DNA from: Paenibacillus graminis
GTDB taxonomy: Bacteria; Bacillota; Bacilli; Paenibacillales; Paenibacillaceae
Reading direction: 5' to 3'
Assembly: GCF_000758705.1 (NCBI RefSeq)
Contig: NZ_CP009287.1
Coordinates: 1,426,001 to 1,490,000, forward strand
Length of the DNA: 64,000 nt
In this document: positions 1 to 8,213 of the stretch, piece after piece
Layout of the letters: each line of letters opens with the position of its first letter
How positions within the stretch are numbered: position 1 is the first letter of the stretch
Notes under the pieces: model-generated
Database searches by the model: none
Told to the model about the DNA's origin: nothing
The model's input: the letters and a program-made list of their open reading frames with translations, nothing else
Program-made: the position numbers and the translations under genes

Positions 1-716
1 AAAACAGTCTCGGTCTGCACACTTGGGACATTGAGCTGATCAAAGCGGTTGGGCCAGTTAACCAAAACTCTGCTGCCGTTCTAATTGGCGGGAATATGAT
101 CATGATTGAAGAATGGAAGCAGGCTGTTTCCTCTATCCTGATGGCGTATTACCCTGGAATGGAAGGCGGTACCGCAATAGCTAAAACACTATTCGGTGAT
201 GTCAACCCTGGCGGTAAGCTGCCTTTTATTGTACCAACAAGCGAAAGCCATCTTCCGAAGGTAGATTGGGATGCAGACGAAATAAAATACGGTTACTACC
301 ATGGATATGCCAAATTGGAAAAAGAAGGTATAGAGCCTTCGCTGCCTTATGGGTTTGGTTTATCTTACACTAGCTTTTCGATTTCTAATGCAGCCTTTAA
401 AGTAATTAACGATCAAATCACCGGGTCCTGTGAAATTGAAAATACCGGGGACGCAACAGGTGATGAAGTCGTTCAAATGTATGTCGGTTTTAGTCACTCT
501 AAGATAGATAGACCTGTAAAGGTTTTACGCGGATTCAAACGGATTACACTGAAGCCGGGCCAAAAGGAGAAGGTTGAAATCGCCTGTCCGATCGAAAAAA
601 TCAAATGGTTTAATCCTGTTGCAAATGATTGGGAGCTCGAAGAGATAGCTTATGATGTCTTTATCGGAAACAGCAGTGCTGAAAAAGATTTAATTAAAGG
701 AATGATTAGCCTATAA
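1..716 (+). CDS. Beta-glucosidase, glycoside hydrolase family 3 (C-terminal part)
   Basis: The frame is open from base 3, so the gene begins outside the window; only about the last 237 residues are seen. The visible part opens with the GH3 C-terminal alpha/beta sandwich (WDIELIKAVG, VLIGGNMIMIEEW, ILMAYYPGMEGGTAIA, LFGDVNPGGKLPF). It ends with the fibronectin-III-like domain typical of bacterial GH3 enzymes (GYGLSYT-like segment, VVQMYVG, PVKVLRGFKRI, LKPGQ). The family hydrolyses terminal beta-linked glucose or xylose from oligosaccharides. No signal peptide can be judged. The next gene is a sugar symporter 64 bases downstream, so the pair probably takes up and cleaves a plant-derived glycoside inside the cell. 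The exact substrate cannot be told. Confidence 0.9.
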   Translation, partial: NSLGLHTWDIELIKAVGPVNQNSAAVLIGGNMIMIEEWKQAVSSILMAYYPGMEGGTAIAKTLFGDVNPGGKLPFIVPTSESHLPKVDWDADEIKYGYYHGYAKLEKEGIEPSLPYGFGLSYTSFSISNAAFKVINDQITGSCEIENTGDATGDEVVQMYVGFSHSKIDRPVKVLRGFKRITLKPGQKEKVEIACPIEKIKWFNPVANDWELEEIAYDVFIGNSSAEKDLIKGMISL

Positions 717-780
717 AAAGTCAAAGGAGATACCCGCTGCTTTTTATGAGTTGAATACGTTTTCATCTGGAGGGTACATT

Positions 781-2139
781 ATGGCACTGAAGGAAGAGTC
801 GAATCAAAAGCTGTCATTATTGGAAAAGGTAAGCTACGGTTTAGGAGATACTGGCTCAAACTTGATTTATGCGGTGGTTACGACTTATTTAACTTTTTAC
901 TTTACAGACGTATATGGTATCGGTGCTGCTGCTGTAGGCACGCTGCTGTTAGTTGCAAGACTTGTAGATATGCTCGATAGTCCTATCTTCGGAATATTGA
1001 TTGATAAAACGAATACAAGATGGGGAAAATCGAGACCGTGGATTCTGTGGTCATGCTTTCCATTTACTATCGTTACCATTTTATTGTTTATGGGGCCGGA
1101 GTTAAGTGCTTCCGGGAAGCTGGTATATGCCTACATTTTCTATATCGCTTCCAATGTATTATACACAGCAGTTAATAATCCGTTAACTACGCTGCTTCCA
1201 AGCTTATCCAGTGATGTTCAAGAAAGAACGGTTGCGAATACGTTTCGGATGTTTGGCGGACAATTTGGTGGATTACTTGTTAACCTGGCCTTGCTGCCGC
1301 TTGTTGCATTCTTTGGTAACGGCGACCAGCAAAAGGGCTTCTTCCATACTATGATTCTTTTTGGCGCAGTGGGAATGGTCATGTTCCTGATAACGTTTTT
1401 TAACACGAAGGAGCGTGTTCAGGATAGATCCGGAGGTAAATCGCTGCCACTTAAAGAAAGTGTCAAATCGATTAAAGGCAATATGCCATGGATTGCGGGT
1501 GTTTTGCTGGGTATAGTATTTTTTATCATGTACGTGATTAAATTGTCATCGGGCATCTATTATATTACCTACAATCTTGATAAGCCCGATCTTGTAGCCA
1601 CTGTAAATACTCTTGGTTCGTTAACTCTGATAGGAATCATTTTTGTACCGTTTCTGTCCAAGAAGTATAGTAAGAAGACACTGATTATTTCAGGAATGGT
1701 CATCAATATTGTGGGGCAATTAATTATTCACTTTAGTGGACAAAGTACAGTATTTGTGCTTGCAGGTACAGTCATAGGTGCAATCGGCTTTGGATTGCCG
1801 GTAGGTTTGCTATTTGCATTAATTGCCGATACCGTTGACTATGGTGAATGGAAATCAGGGGTTCGCGCACAAGGATTGTTAGCTTCGACCGCTTCCGGCA
1901 TTGCAATCAAATTAGGATCTGGTCTTGGCGGAGCTATCCCGGCCTGGCTGCTTGCAGCAGGAGGTTATGTTGCTAATCAAACTCAGACTTCATCCGCACT
2001 TCGAATGATAGAAATCAGCTTCATTTGGCTGCCCATTATTTTAAGCGTATTGTCGATTCTCATTCTGGTTTTTCTATATAAGTGGGAAAAACCGCATCAT
2101 GAAATTATTGCGGAATTAGAAGTAAGAAGAGCGCAATAA
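781..2139 (+). CDS. GPH-family sugar:cation symporter (MelB/XynB-like MFS permease)
   Basis: This 452-residue protein has about twelve hydrophobic segments. The N-terminus KVSYGLGDTGSNLIY and the conserved loop DSPIFGILIDKTNTRWGKSRPW are hallmarks of the glycoside-pentoside-hexuronide (GPH) symporter family. The second half carries the matching DTVDYGEWKSGVRAQG motif. I chose the ATG at 781 because TCTGGAGGGT lies just before it; an in-frame TTG at 751 has a poorly spaced site. It follows the GH3 gene on the same strand and probably imports the glycoside that enzyme cleaves. Specificity is inferred from this context only. Confidence 0.9.
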   Translation: MALKEESNQKLSLLEKVSYGLGDTGSNLIYAVVTTYLTFYFTDVYGIGAAAVGTLLLVARLVDMLDSPIFGILIDKTNTRWGKSRPWILWSCFPFTIVTILLFMGPELSASGKLVYAYIFYIASNVLYTAVNNPLTTLLPSLSSDVQERTVANTFRMFGGQFGGLLVNLALLPLVAFFGNGDQQKGFFHTMILFGAVGMVMFLITFFNTKERVQDRSGGKSLPLKESVKSIKGNMPWIAGVLLGIVFFIMYVIKLSSGIYYITYNLDKPDLVATVNTLGSLTLIGIIFVPFLSKKYSKKTLIISGMVINIVGQLIIHFSGQSTVFVLAGTVIGAIGFGLPVGLLFALIADTVDYGEWKSGVRAQGLLASTASGIAIKLGSGLGGAIPAWLLAAGGYVANQTQTSSALRMIEISFIWLPIILSVLSILILVFLYKWEKPHHEIIAELEVRRAQ

Positions 2140-2172
2140 ATTCAATTGAACACGGGTCTCCATCATCGTCAC

Positions 2173-2220
2173 AAGCAGCAAGCCAGTTCGTATGGATAGC
2201 GGACAGGTCTGCTGCTTTTC
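2173..2220 (+). terminator. Putative terminator after the symporter gene
   Basis: AAGCAGCA at 2173-2180 pairs with TGCTGCTT at 2210-2217, followed by a short T run. The 29-base loop is long, so this is a moderate candidate. Confidence 0.45.
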
Positions 2221-2239
2221 TTTCTCATACAGCGTGCAA

Positions 2240-2390
2240 GAGCGCGGCACCTCTGTGCTGTGGATGAAGCAAGATGCTCCGATGCAAAAAAAGCGCTCCA
2301 CCGCAGTTCGCTTCTTGTACAGCTGCTTAAAGCGCTCGCTGCCTCTACGCAAATATCATTTTAATTGCAGGGCAGGCTTTTTGTGCTGAT
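2240..2390 (-). mobile_element. Remnant of a transposase gene
   Basis: On the reverse strand, 2352 to about 2287 encodes ERFKQLYKKRTAVERFF. This resembles the conserved C-terminal stretch of DDE transposases of the IS4/IS1182 type (LYKKRTAVER, normally followed by an RLK motif). The frame has a stop just upstream and loses similarity right after the motif, so only a scrap survives. It abuts the truncated 3' end of the AraC-type pseudogene at 2391, which suggests an old insertion that cut that gene. Identification rests on one motif recognised by eye. Confidence 0.4.
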
Positions 2391-3228
2391 TTAAAGTCCA
2401 TCTGCTGTGGAAAGTGCAATAGACATGCCCATGGCGAACAAAGAGTTGCCGTGATCATATAATAAGGCGGACGCGGTTTCGCCCGGCCGGAGGATATCGC
2501 TATAGAGACGCTGCCACATGGCGGCGTTTTTGGCGTGGAAGGCAGCCAGCCAGGCTTCGGCCTCACGCGGCTTACCCAGCCCTTGCCCCAAAATCCGCAT
2601 GCGGCTGTCGAGCGGCGCGAATGAATCGAAGGTGAGTGTCGGAGCGATGCCTGCTATGCTGGCATACAGCTGTTCATCCGCATTCGCGACAATGATCAGG
2701 TCGGGGCTTAACGAGCGGGTCAGCTGAGGATCAAGCGGAAATCCGACATTGGCCAGCTTTTTGATCCCGGTGGCTGTAGACGCTTTTACCTGCAAATACC
2801 TCATCTCCGCCGACAGGCGTCACACCCAGCGCAAGCAGGTCGCCAAGCGTCTCGCTGTGGTAGATCATCCGCTTGGCTCTCGCGGGAATGTCAACGACAT
2901 GTCCGGTCCAGTCCTTGACCGTGATTTTCCGGCGATGGGTTTGCGCATATTGGCCGGGCGTAACCCCGGTCTTCTGGCGGAAACGGCGGCTAAAATAATA
3001 TTCATCGGAAAATCCTACCCTCCGGGCGATTTCACGCAAGGGTTCAGCGGATTCCAGCAGATGTGTCTTGGAATGGCTGATGCGCAGCTCGGTCAGGTAA
3101 TCGAGCGGACGCTTGCCGGTCAGCTTTTGAAAAATCGGTGTGTACTGCCAGAGCGAGACATTGGCCCGTTCCGCCAGACGGAGTACCCTTGTAAAGGGGT
3201 GGACAAAAAGGCTGTGCGGATCATCCAT
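2391..3228 (-). pseudogene. Broken AraC-type regulator fused to a siderophore-binding domain (Btr-like)
   Basis: Two reverse-strand frames join into one protein. The first (3228-2731) has an AraC/XylS double helix-turn-helix (PLREIARRVGFSDEYYFSRRF, then KTGVTPGQYAQ) and the start of a periplasmic-binding domain (MIYHSETLGDLLALGVTPVGGD). The second (from about 2795 to 2391) continues it (IKKLANVGFPLDPQ, SPDLIIVANADEQ, ARILGQGLGK-like segment). The frame changes near 2785-2795. Bacillus Btr, which activates bacillibactin uptake, has this HTH-plus-binding-protein architecture. Here the usual N-terminal sensing domain is missing and the binding domain stops early at a TAA next to a transposase scrap. 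The gene is therefore broken in three ways. Confidence 0.8.
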
Positions 3229-3233
3229 ATATA

Positions 3234-3303
3234 TGTTATTAACAACTTGATAATATCAAAAACCTGTGCTAAGATATTGTTAATAACAAATTGTTAATAA
3301 CAA
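3234..3303 (+). promoter_or_regulatory. Promoter of the SPFH operon with three palindromic operators
   Basis: A sigma-A-like promoter TTGATA (3247-3252), 17-base spacer, TAAGAT (3270-3275) lies upstream of the SPFH gene. The perfect palindrome TTGTTAATAACAA occurs at 3277-3289 and 3291-3303, right where transcription would start. The same motif in reverse (TGTTATTAACAA, 3234-3245) sits just before the -35 box. This arrangement suggests repression by one dimeric protein bound on both sides of RNA polymerase. The regulator is not identifiable from the window. Confidence 0.6.
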
Positions 3304-3337
3304 AAAACGCCACAATTATTTACAGGAGGTAATGACC

Positions 3338-4393
3338 ATGTTCGGATTCAGATTCGTAAAATTCCAGCCCAGCGAGTATGTACTTAAGATCAAGAACGGC
3401 AAAGTAGTGCGTGAGGGAGTAGGTCTTTCTTTTTATTATTATGTGCCTACGACTTCGGTGGTTGTGGTCCCGGTATCCTCGATTGATGTTCCGTTCATGT
3501 TCGAAGAGATTACGAATGACTACCAGACAGTGACCGTCCAGGGACAGCTGACCTACCGGATTGTTGACTACCGCAAGACTACACAGATCCTCAATTACAC
3601 TTATAATTTACGCAAACATACGTACCTGTCCGACGACCCCGGCAAGCTGGCGCAGCGTGTGATCAATATCGCCAAGGTGCTGACGAAGAAGCAGCTGGAG
3701 CAGCTTCCGCTGCGCGAAGCGATTCAGTCCAGTGAACGCCTGGCCAAGACCATTACCCAGGAGATTGGACGAAATGAGGAGATCGGGAAGCTGGGCATTG
3801 AGCTGATGGGCCTGTCGATTCTGGCCATTGTCCCGAATAAAGAAACACTGCGTGCTCTGGAGGCACAGGCCAGGGAAGAGATTCTGCGCAGTGCGGACAA
3901 CGCGCTGTATGAGCGCCGCAATGCTTCCATTGAGCAGGAGCGCCGCGTGAAGGAGAACGAGCTGAATACGGAAATTGCCGTCGAGACGAAAAAGAAGCAA
4001 ATCCGCGAAACCCAGCTCGACGCCGAGCGTTCCGTAAAGCAAAAGCAGAATGCGATGAAAGAGGAGCAGCTCAGCTTCGATACAGCGCTTGAAGCGAAGA
4101 AGCAGGAACTGATCGAGCTGACCGTTGCCAATCAAAGAGCCGAAGCGGATGCCAAAGCCTATGAGCTGTCGGCGGTAATGAATTCGCTCCAGGGCGTAGC
4201 GCCTGGTGTGCTCCAGGCTCTGACTAATGTGGGCATGAAGCCGGATAAACTGATTGCGATCGCCTTCCAGGAGCTGGCGGAAAATGCAGGCAAGATCGGT
4301 CAACTGAATATTTCGCCGGATCTGCTGCAGGGACTGATGGCCGGTTCGGCCGGAAACGGCGGGAACGCCGCGAGAGGAGGCGGGGGACGATGA
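3338..4393 (+). CDS. SPFH/Band 7 domain protein
   Basis: This 351-residue protein has an SPFH (stomatin/prohibitin/flotillin) domain in its first about 170 residues (FVKFQPSEYVLKIKNGKVVREG, VPVSSIDVPF, VTVQGQLTYRI, ELMGLSILAIVPNKE). A long charged coiled coil follows (about 175-270, rich in E, K, Q), then a small C-terminal domain (GVAPGVLQALTNVGM) ending in a Gly-rich tail. No membrane segment or signal peptide is visible, unlike flotillins. I chose the ATG at 3338, seven bases after AGGAGGT; the ATG at 3332 is too close. The stop overlaps the start of the next gene (ATGA), so the two are translationally coupled. SPFH proteins form oligomeric scaffolds; the role of this pair is not known to me. 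Confidence 0.85.
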   Translation: MFGFRFVKFQPSEYVLKIKNGKVVREGVGLSFYYYVPTTSVVVVPVSSIDVPFMFEEITNDYQTVTVQGQLTYRIVDYRKTTQILNYTYNLRKHTYLSDDPGKLAQRVINIAKVLTKKQLEQLPLREAIQSSERLAKTITQEIGRNEEIGKLGIELMGLSILAIVPNKETLRALEAQAREEILRSADNALYERRNASIEQERRVKENELNTEIAVETKKKQIRETQLDAERSVKQKQNAMKEEQLSFDTALEAKKQELIELTVANQRAEADAKAYELSAVMNSLQGVAPGVLQALTNVGMKPDKLIAIAFQELAENAGKIGQLNISPDLLQGLMAGSAGNGGNAARGGGGR

Positions 4394-5376
4394 GCACGCG
4401 CAGCTCGGAGAACAAAATCATCCTGATCAAGCGCAAGACCCGACTCGAAGAGCTGGTGGTCCGCTACAATACGATTCAGCAGGCGCAATTCTATATTGAA
4501 CGGCTGGGAGCGGATTTCAGCGACTATATCAGCGAGGATTTTCATTACCGCAAGGCAGTGGAGAGCGCAGTTATTGAGCTGGGTGCGGTGGGCCGGGTAC
4601 AGCTGCTGGAGCGCCAGCATGTGCCGAACTTTATCTTTGGAGATCAGGATACCGTAGTCGTGCTGGGGCCGGACGGACTTGTAGCCAATACGCTAAAATA
4701 CCTGCATGAGCAGCCGCTGATCGGGGTCAATCCCGATCCGCAGCGCTGGGATGGTGTGCTGCTGCCGTTCACTGTTAAGGATCTCCGGCATTTGGTGCCG
4801 GAGGTGTTCCGGGGCCAGCGCCAGGTGCGCGAGGTCACGCTTGCCAAGGCGCAGCTTAACGACGGGCAGAGCCTCTACGGCGTCAACGATCTTTTCGTTG
4901 GCCGCAAGACCCATGTCTCGGCCCGCTATCAGGTGGAGCTGAACGGTGTCGCTGAGCAGCAGTCCTCCAGCGGCATTATCATCTCCACCGGGATGGGCTC
5001 CACCGGCTGGCTCAAAAGCGTGCTCGCCGGAGCCGTGGGGATTGCCCGCAGCGCGGCGCAGCTGCAGACGGCCGGGGCTGCAGCCGGCGGAGCGCGGGCA
5101 GCAAATGTTGCGGAAGCTGCGGGAATAGAGCAGCGGCTTCCGTGGGATCACCCGAACCTGTACTTTACGGTTCGGGAGCCTTTTCCCAGCCGGACTACTT
5201 CGGCCGGGCTGGTTTTTGGACAGATCAGCAGCCGGGCCCCGCTGAAGATCACCTCGCAAATGCCGGAGGACGGAGTCATCTTCAGCGACGGCGTCGAAAG
5301 CGACTTTCTGGAGTTCAACTCCGGTGTCGAGGCGACGATAACACTCGGGGAGAAGCGCGGGCGGCTGGTGGTATGA
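4390..5376 (+). CDS. NAD kinase-like protein coupled to the SPFH gene
   Basis: The 328-residue protein follows the ATP-NAD kinase fold order. It has VVVLGPDGLVAN in place of the GGDG(T) phosphate-binding motif, then LIGVNPDP (GIN motif), VNDLFVGRKT (NE motif position) and STGMGSTGW (conserved TGSTA/Y-type loop). The C-terminal beta region ends with EDGVIFSDGVE. About 45 residues precede the usual kinase start. The GGDG to GPDG change at the catalytic loop and ND for NE suggest altered substrate use or a nucleotide sensor rather than a housekeeping NAD kinase. ATGA overlap with the SPFH gene implies the two act together. Confidence 0.7.
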   Translation: MSTRSSENKIILIKRKTRLEELVVRYNTIQQAQFYIERLGADFSDYISEDFHYRKAVESAVIELGAVGRVQLLERQHVPNFIFGDQDTVVVLGPDGLVANTLKYLHEQPLIGVNPDPQRWDGVLLPFTVKDLRHLVPEVFRGQRQVREVTLAKAQLNDGQSLYGVNDLFVGRKTHVSARYQVELNGVAEQQSSSGIIISTGMGSTGWLKSVLAGAVGIARSAAQLQTAGAAAGGARAANVAEAAGIEQRLPWDHPNLYFTVREPFPSRTTSAGLVFGQISSRAPLKITSQMPEDGVIFSDGVESDFLEFNSGVEATITLGEKRGRLVV

Positions 5377-5424
5377 ACCCGGCATGAGCAGCAATGGGCT
5401 TGTTCAATTGCCGCCGGATACAGA

Positions 5425-5467
5425 AAGGGTTCCCCGCCAGCCAAAGCGGCTGCTGAGGAACCCTTCT
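5425..5467 (+). terminator. Putative terminator after the NAD kinase-like gene
   Basis: AAGGGTTCC (5425-5433) pairs with GGAACCCTT (5457-5465), with further pairing inside the loop. The T tail is weak, so termination efficiency is uncertain. Confidence 0.55.
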
Positions 5468-5471
5468 AAGT

Positions 5472-5690
5472 GCTATATCGATTGAACTTTAAAAGTTAAC
5501 ATAAAGGGAAGCAGTGACGGAGGTGAAGTTTGGATACTTACGGAGCGCCAGCGTCCGCCTTTGTCTCGGATTTCAGCCGGTAACAGTGGGTATAAAGAAA
5601 TTTGGAGACAACAGCGGCCGGAGGTCCAAACATTCATCGTAGTCACGACCACTCCCTAAGCTGAAAAATCTTAAGTTCTATCTATATAGC
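5472..5690. repeat. MITE-like element B, copy 1, with terminal inverted repeats
   Basis: The left end GCTATATCGATTGAACTTTA and the right end (5671-5690, ending CTATATAGC) are imperfect inverted repeats. The interior (GGATACTTACGGAGCG, CAGCGTCCGCCTTTGTC, GGTCCAAACATTC) matches the copy at 50258-50477. No open frame of note is inside. It fills most of the gap between the NAD kinase-like gene and the next gene. Confidence 0.7.
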
Positions 5691-5692
5691 TA

Positions 5693-6184
5693 TTACTGAA
5701 AGCTGCGTCCCTGGTTCATGGAAGAACCAAAGGATTGGCCTGAAGAGATTGGTGAATGCATCTGCTGTGAACTATAGGAAGAATGGAGCGGGCTGTGCAG
5801 CATCTGTGATGGCTGTTGGTTCATGGAAGAATTGAAGGCCGGGTTGAAGGATGGATTGAAGGATGGGCTATATCCTTGTGATCCTGTGTTGAATCCTTGA
5901 GCCCCAGTGCTGAAACTGGAAGTCTGGGCACTTTGCTCTACCTGTCTAACCAACTGGGATGCATGCTGCAGCTGCTGAACAGCCGTTTGATGGCCCTGCA
6001 GAGCCTGTTGGATCATTTGGCTGGCTTTGCGTTCACGGTCTGCCAATTCTTCAAGCTTAGCGACATTTTGCTGCTCCTGTTGAAGAAGCTGCTGATAGTT
6101 TTGGCTGGCCTGTTGTGTCTGGGAGATCAACTGCTGAATAATTTGTTCACACTGGCTGACCTGGCTGGAAATGTTTGAATTCAA
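5693..6184 (-). CDS. Gln/Ser-rich coiled-coil protein of unknown function
   Basis: The 163-residue protein starts at a TTG (6184) preceded by AAGGAGG at good spacing. Residues 5-85 are a Gln-rich heptad-like coiled coil (QQLISQTQQASQNYQQLLQQ and beyond). Residues 90-163 are low-complexity Ser/Gln/Asn/Phe with repeated SFNPSFNPAFN and SMNQ units. There is no signal peptide, membrane segment or known domain. Such proteins in spore formers can be spore-coat or structural components, but that is only a guess. The gene stands alone and its 3' end touches the element-B repeat. Confidence 0.7.
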   Translation of the reverse strand: MNSNISSQVSQCEQIIQQLISQTQQASQNYQQLLQQEQQNVAKLEELADRERKASQMIQQALQGHQTAVQQLQHASQLVRQVEQSAQTSSFSTGAQGFNTGSQGYSPSFNPSFNPAFNSSMNQQPSQMLHSPLHSSYSSQQMHSPISSGQSFGSSMNQGRSFQ

Positions 6185-6380
6185 AGTGATTGCCTCCTTG
6201 GCAGGTTTTGTTTTGTAATGCGATGTTATTATCTGTGATGAAAGTAAGGTTTATTCATGCTTGTTGTCCAGGGACGAGGTGACAAAGAAAGGTACAGGCA
6301 GCCCAGCAACTTTCGCGGGTTCTTTTCGTCTATGTAGAAAATGGTTTCCATACACACCCATAACCTGGAGGAGGGGCAGC

Positions 6381-7289
6381 ATGAATCTGCATGATTTATT
6401 AGCTAGACCGAGGGATTTTTGGAGACGTAGCATCACGGTGCCGCTTGTATTTATGCTTCTGCTTTCGTTTGGTTTCACAGGAGCGGCCACAGCATCGGCA
6501 TCGTCAGCCTCGGATCTGATTATTGTGAACAAAAAAACAAATACGCTGGGCTATTTCAGCAGCGGCAAGCTGGTCCGAACCTTTCCGGTTGCCACAGGCA
6601 AATCCAAGAGCCTCACGCCTGAAGGCAGCTTCAAAATTGTCGTCAAAATCAAAAACAGGCCTTATTATAAAGAGCATATCCCCGGAGGCGATCCGTCCAA
6701 CCCGCTGGGAGACCGCTGGCTCGGTCTGGAAGTGAACGGCACGAAGGGCACAACGTACGCGATCCACGGGAATAATAATGAATCCTCCATCGGTAAATAC
6801 GTCAGTGCCGGCTGCATCCGGATGCATAATGAAGACATCCACTGGCTGTACCCGCAGATTGCTAAGAATACAACGGTAGTGATTACCTCTTCCACACTCA
6901 GCCTGGAGAGCATTGCTGTCAAAAGCGGCTATTCTATCGGGTCCACAACGTTCGCAGGTACCTTCATTATTAAAGGTAAGGCTTCGAAGCTGAAGAATGA
7001 CTTCGTCCTGGAGAATTCGCGTGTTTTTGTTCCGCTGAGAGAAACTGTAGCTTTACTGGGAGGTACGCTTATGCAGGATGCCGGAACCGGTGCGCTGGTG
7101 ATTACTATAGGTAACCGGACCGTAACGCATAAACCGCTGACTGCCCAGGCTGTGGTTCAGGGCACAACGAAATCCATGACCGCGTCCAAAAATGTGAACA
7201 ACCGTCTGTATCTGCCGCTTGGCAGCCTGACTGAGCTGTTCGGTCTTTCATTCAAATGGAGCATGCAGGACGCCACTGTCACTTTTTAA
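6381..7289 (+). CDS. L,D-transpeptidase (YkuD domain) with a C-terminal stalk domain
   Basis: The 302-residue exported protein has a basic N-terminus and a hydrophobic signal segment (VPLVFMLLLSFGFTGAATASA). The YkuD catalytic domain (about 45-180) shows IHGNNNES and VSAGCIRMHNEDI, which carry the conserved His and catalytic Cys. The C-terminal part (about 200-300) is a copper-amine-oxidase-N/stalk-like domain (SRVFVPLRETVALLGG, RLYLPLGSLTELFGL). The enzyme would form 3-3 peptidoglycan cross-links or attach proteins to the wall. The ATG at 6381 follows CTGGAGGAGGGG; longer frames upstream lack a site. A terminator follows at 7323. Confidence 0.9.
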   Translation: MNLHDLLARPRDFWRRSITVPLVFMLLLSFGFTGAATASASSASDLIIVNKKTNTLGYFSSGKLVRTFPVATGKSKSLTPEGSFKIVVKIKNRPYYKEHIPGGDPSNPLGDRWLGLEVNGTKGTTYAIHGNNNESSIGKYVSAGCIRMHNEDIHWLYPQIAKNTTVVITSSTLSLESIAVKSGYSIGSTTFAGTFIIKGKASKLKNDFVLENSRVFVPLRETVALLGGTLMQDAGTGALVITIGNRTVTHKPLTAQAVVQGTTKSMTASKNVNNRLYLPLGSLTELFGLSFKWSMQDATVTF

Positions 7290-7322
7290 GGCGGATGTTC
7301 AGCTTCTTACAGTTCTTAAAAC

Positions 7323-7350
7323 GCAGTGGGTAAATACCTGCTGCTTTTTT
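7323..7350 (+). terminator. Terminator after the L,D-transpeptidase gene
   Basis: GCAGTGGGT pairs with ACCTGCTGC around an AAAT loop and is followed by TTTTTT. Confidence 0.7.
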
Positions 7351-7431
7351 ATCGTTTAGGAAATGAGGGATCAACCATTCTAGATATCCTAATTCCGGCT
7401 AGCGCCTGCTCACACGTTTCTTCGCAAGCGC

Positions 7432-7716
7432 TAGTTGGAGAAAGGGAGCTTATTTTTCCGGAAATCCTAAAATAATAAGAATTAAATGGAAAAAGGAAGC
7501 CTAATTGGGAGATATTCTCGTCCACCGGCGGAATGAGCTGAATTAGTGTAACTTTTTCCACTTCACCTGCGGAAAACCGGGTTTTTGAGCAGACGGGCTA
7601 CCCTTTTTCCACTTGGAGTTGCCGAATGGTTCATGGGGAGTTTTTCTCCAGGTAAGGCTGGACTGAAATCCAAGACGTCAAAACGGCTGCACTGTCCCGT
7701 GAAGGACGGCGCAGCC
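7432..7716. repeat. Dispersed intergenic repeat C, copy 1
   Basis: The segment from TAGTTGGAGAAAGGGAG to GAAGGACGGCGCAGCC matches 18935-19209 and 50475-50800 along its length. It contains the inverted motifs GGAAAAAGGAAGC and CTTTTTCCACTT, and no credible gene. The rest of the 0.9-kb gap up to 8213 holds two hairpin repeats (7812-7893) and little else I can support. Confidence 0.7.
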
Positions 7717-7811
7717 ATTTTGCATTTGTTCTCGTATTGGAAATTAAGTATTTTTCGGCTGGGGGTAAGTGTAAGGAGATAAAGGCCTTGATCTAGAGCA
7801 CGGCGGTTGCC

Positions 7812-7893
7812 CCGGGAACAACGGCAGAAATGCCGTTGATAAAGCGCCTGCGGCGGGTAGCCGGGAAACAACGGCAAAAGTGCCGTTGTTAAA
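7812..7893. repeat. Two tandem hairpin units of about 50 bp
   Basis: CCGGGAACAACGGCA..TGCCGTTGATAAA and CCGGGAAACAACGGCA..TGCCGTTGTTAAA lie 49-50 bases apart. Each forms a stem of about ten base pairs with a four-base loop (second unit: AACAACGGCA/TGCCGTTGTT). They look like small REP-type intergenic hairpins. Confidence 0.55.
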
Positions 7894-7996
7894 ACCCAAA
7901 AGGGTGTGGTAGATGAGATTAAGAAGGCTTTCTGCAGGTTGAAATGAGAGGGGATAACAAGTTAAGTCCATTAGTTTAACCTTTAGTGGGCGACAT

Positions 7997-8017
7997 ATCA
8001 CCTGTAGGGTGATTTTG
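7997..8017 (+). terminator. Weak hairpin followed by T residues
   Basis: ATCACC-TGTA-GGGTGAT is followed by TTTTG. It could be a small terminator, but no gene precedes it on this strand within 700 bases. Confidence 0.25.
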
Positions 8018-8213
8018 TTCTAATTAGTTACATCTGCTTCATTCCGGCAGGAATTACAGGATAAATATTGAAGTTATTGCATGACAGTAGGAAATTTGCA
8101 GCAGCCATAGAAATGCAGCGTACGCTGTGAAAAAAGGATGATACTGAACATGCCAATGGATTTTCACGATAGCGTAATAAGCAGAGTTATACTTCCAGAA
8201 CGGCTGATAAGCG

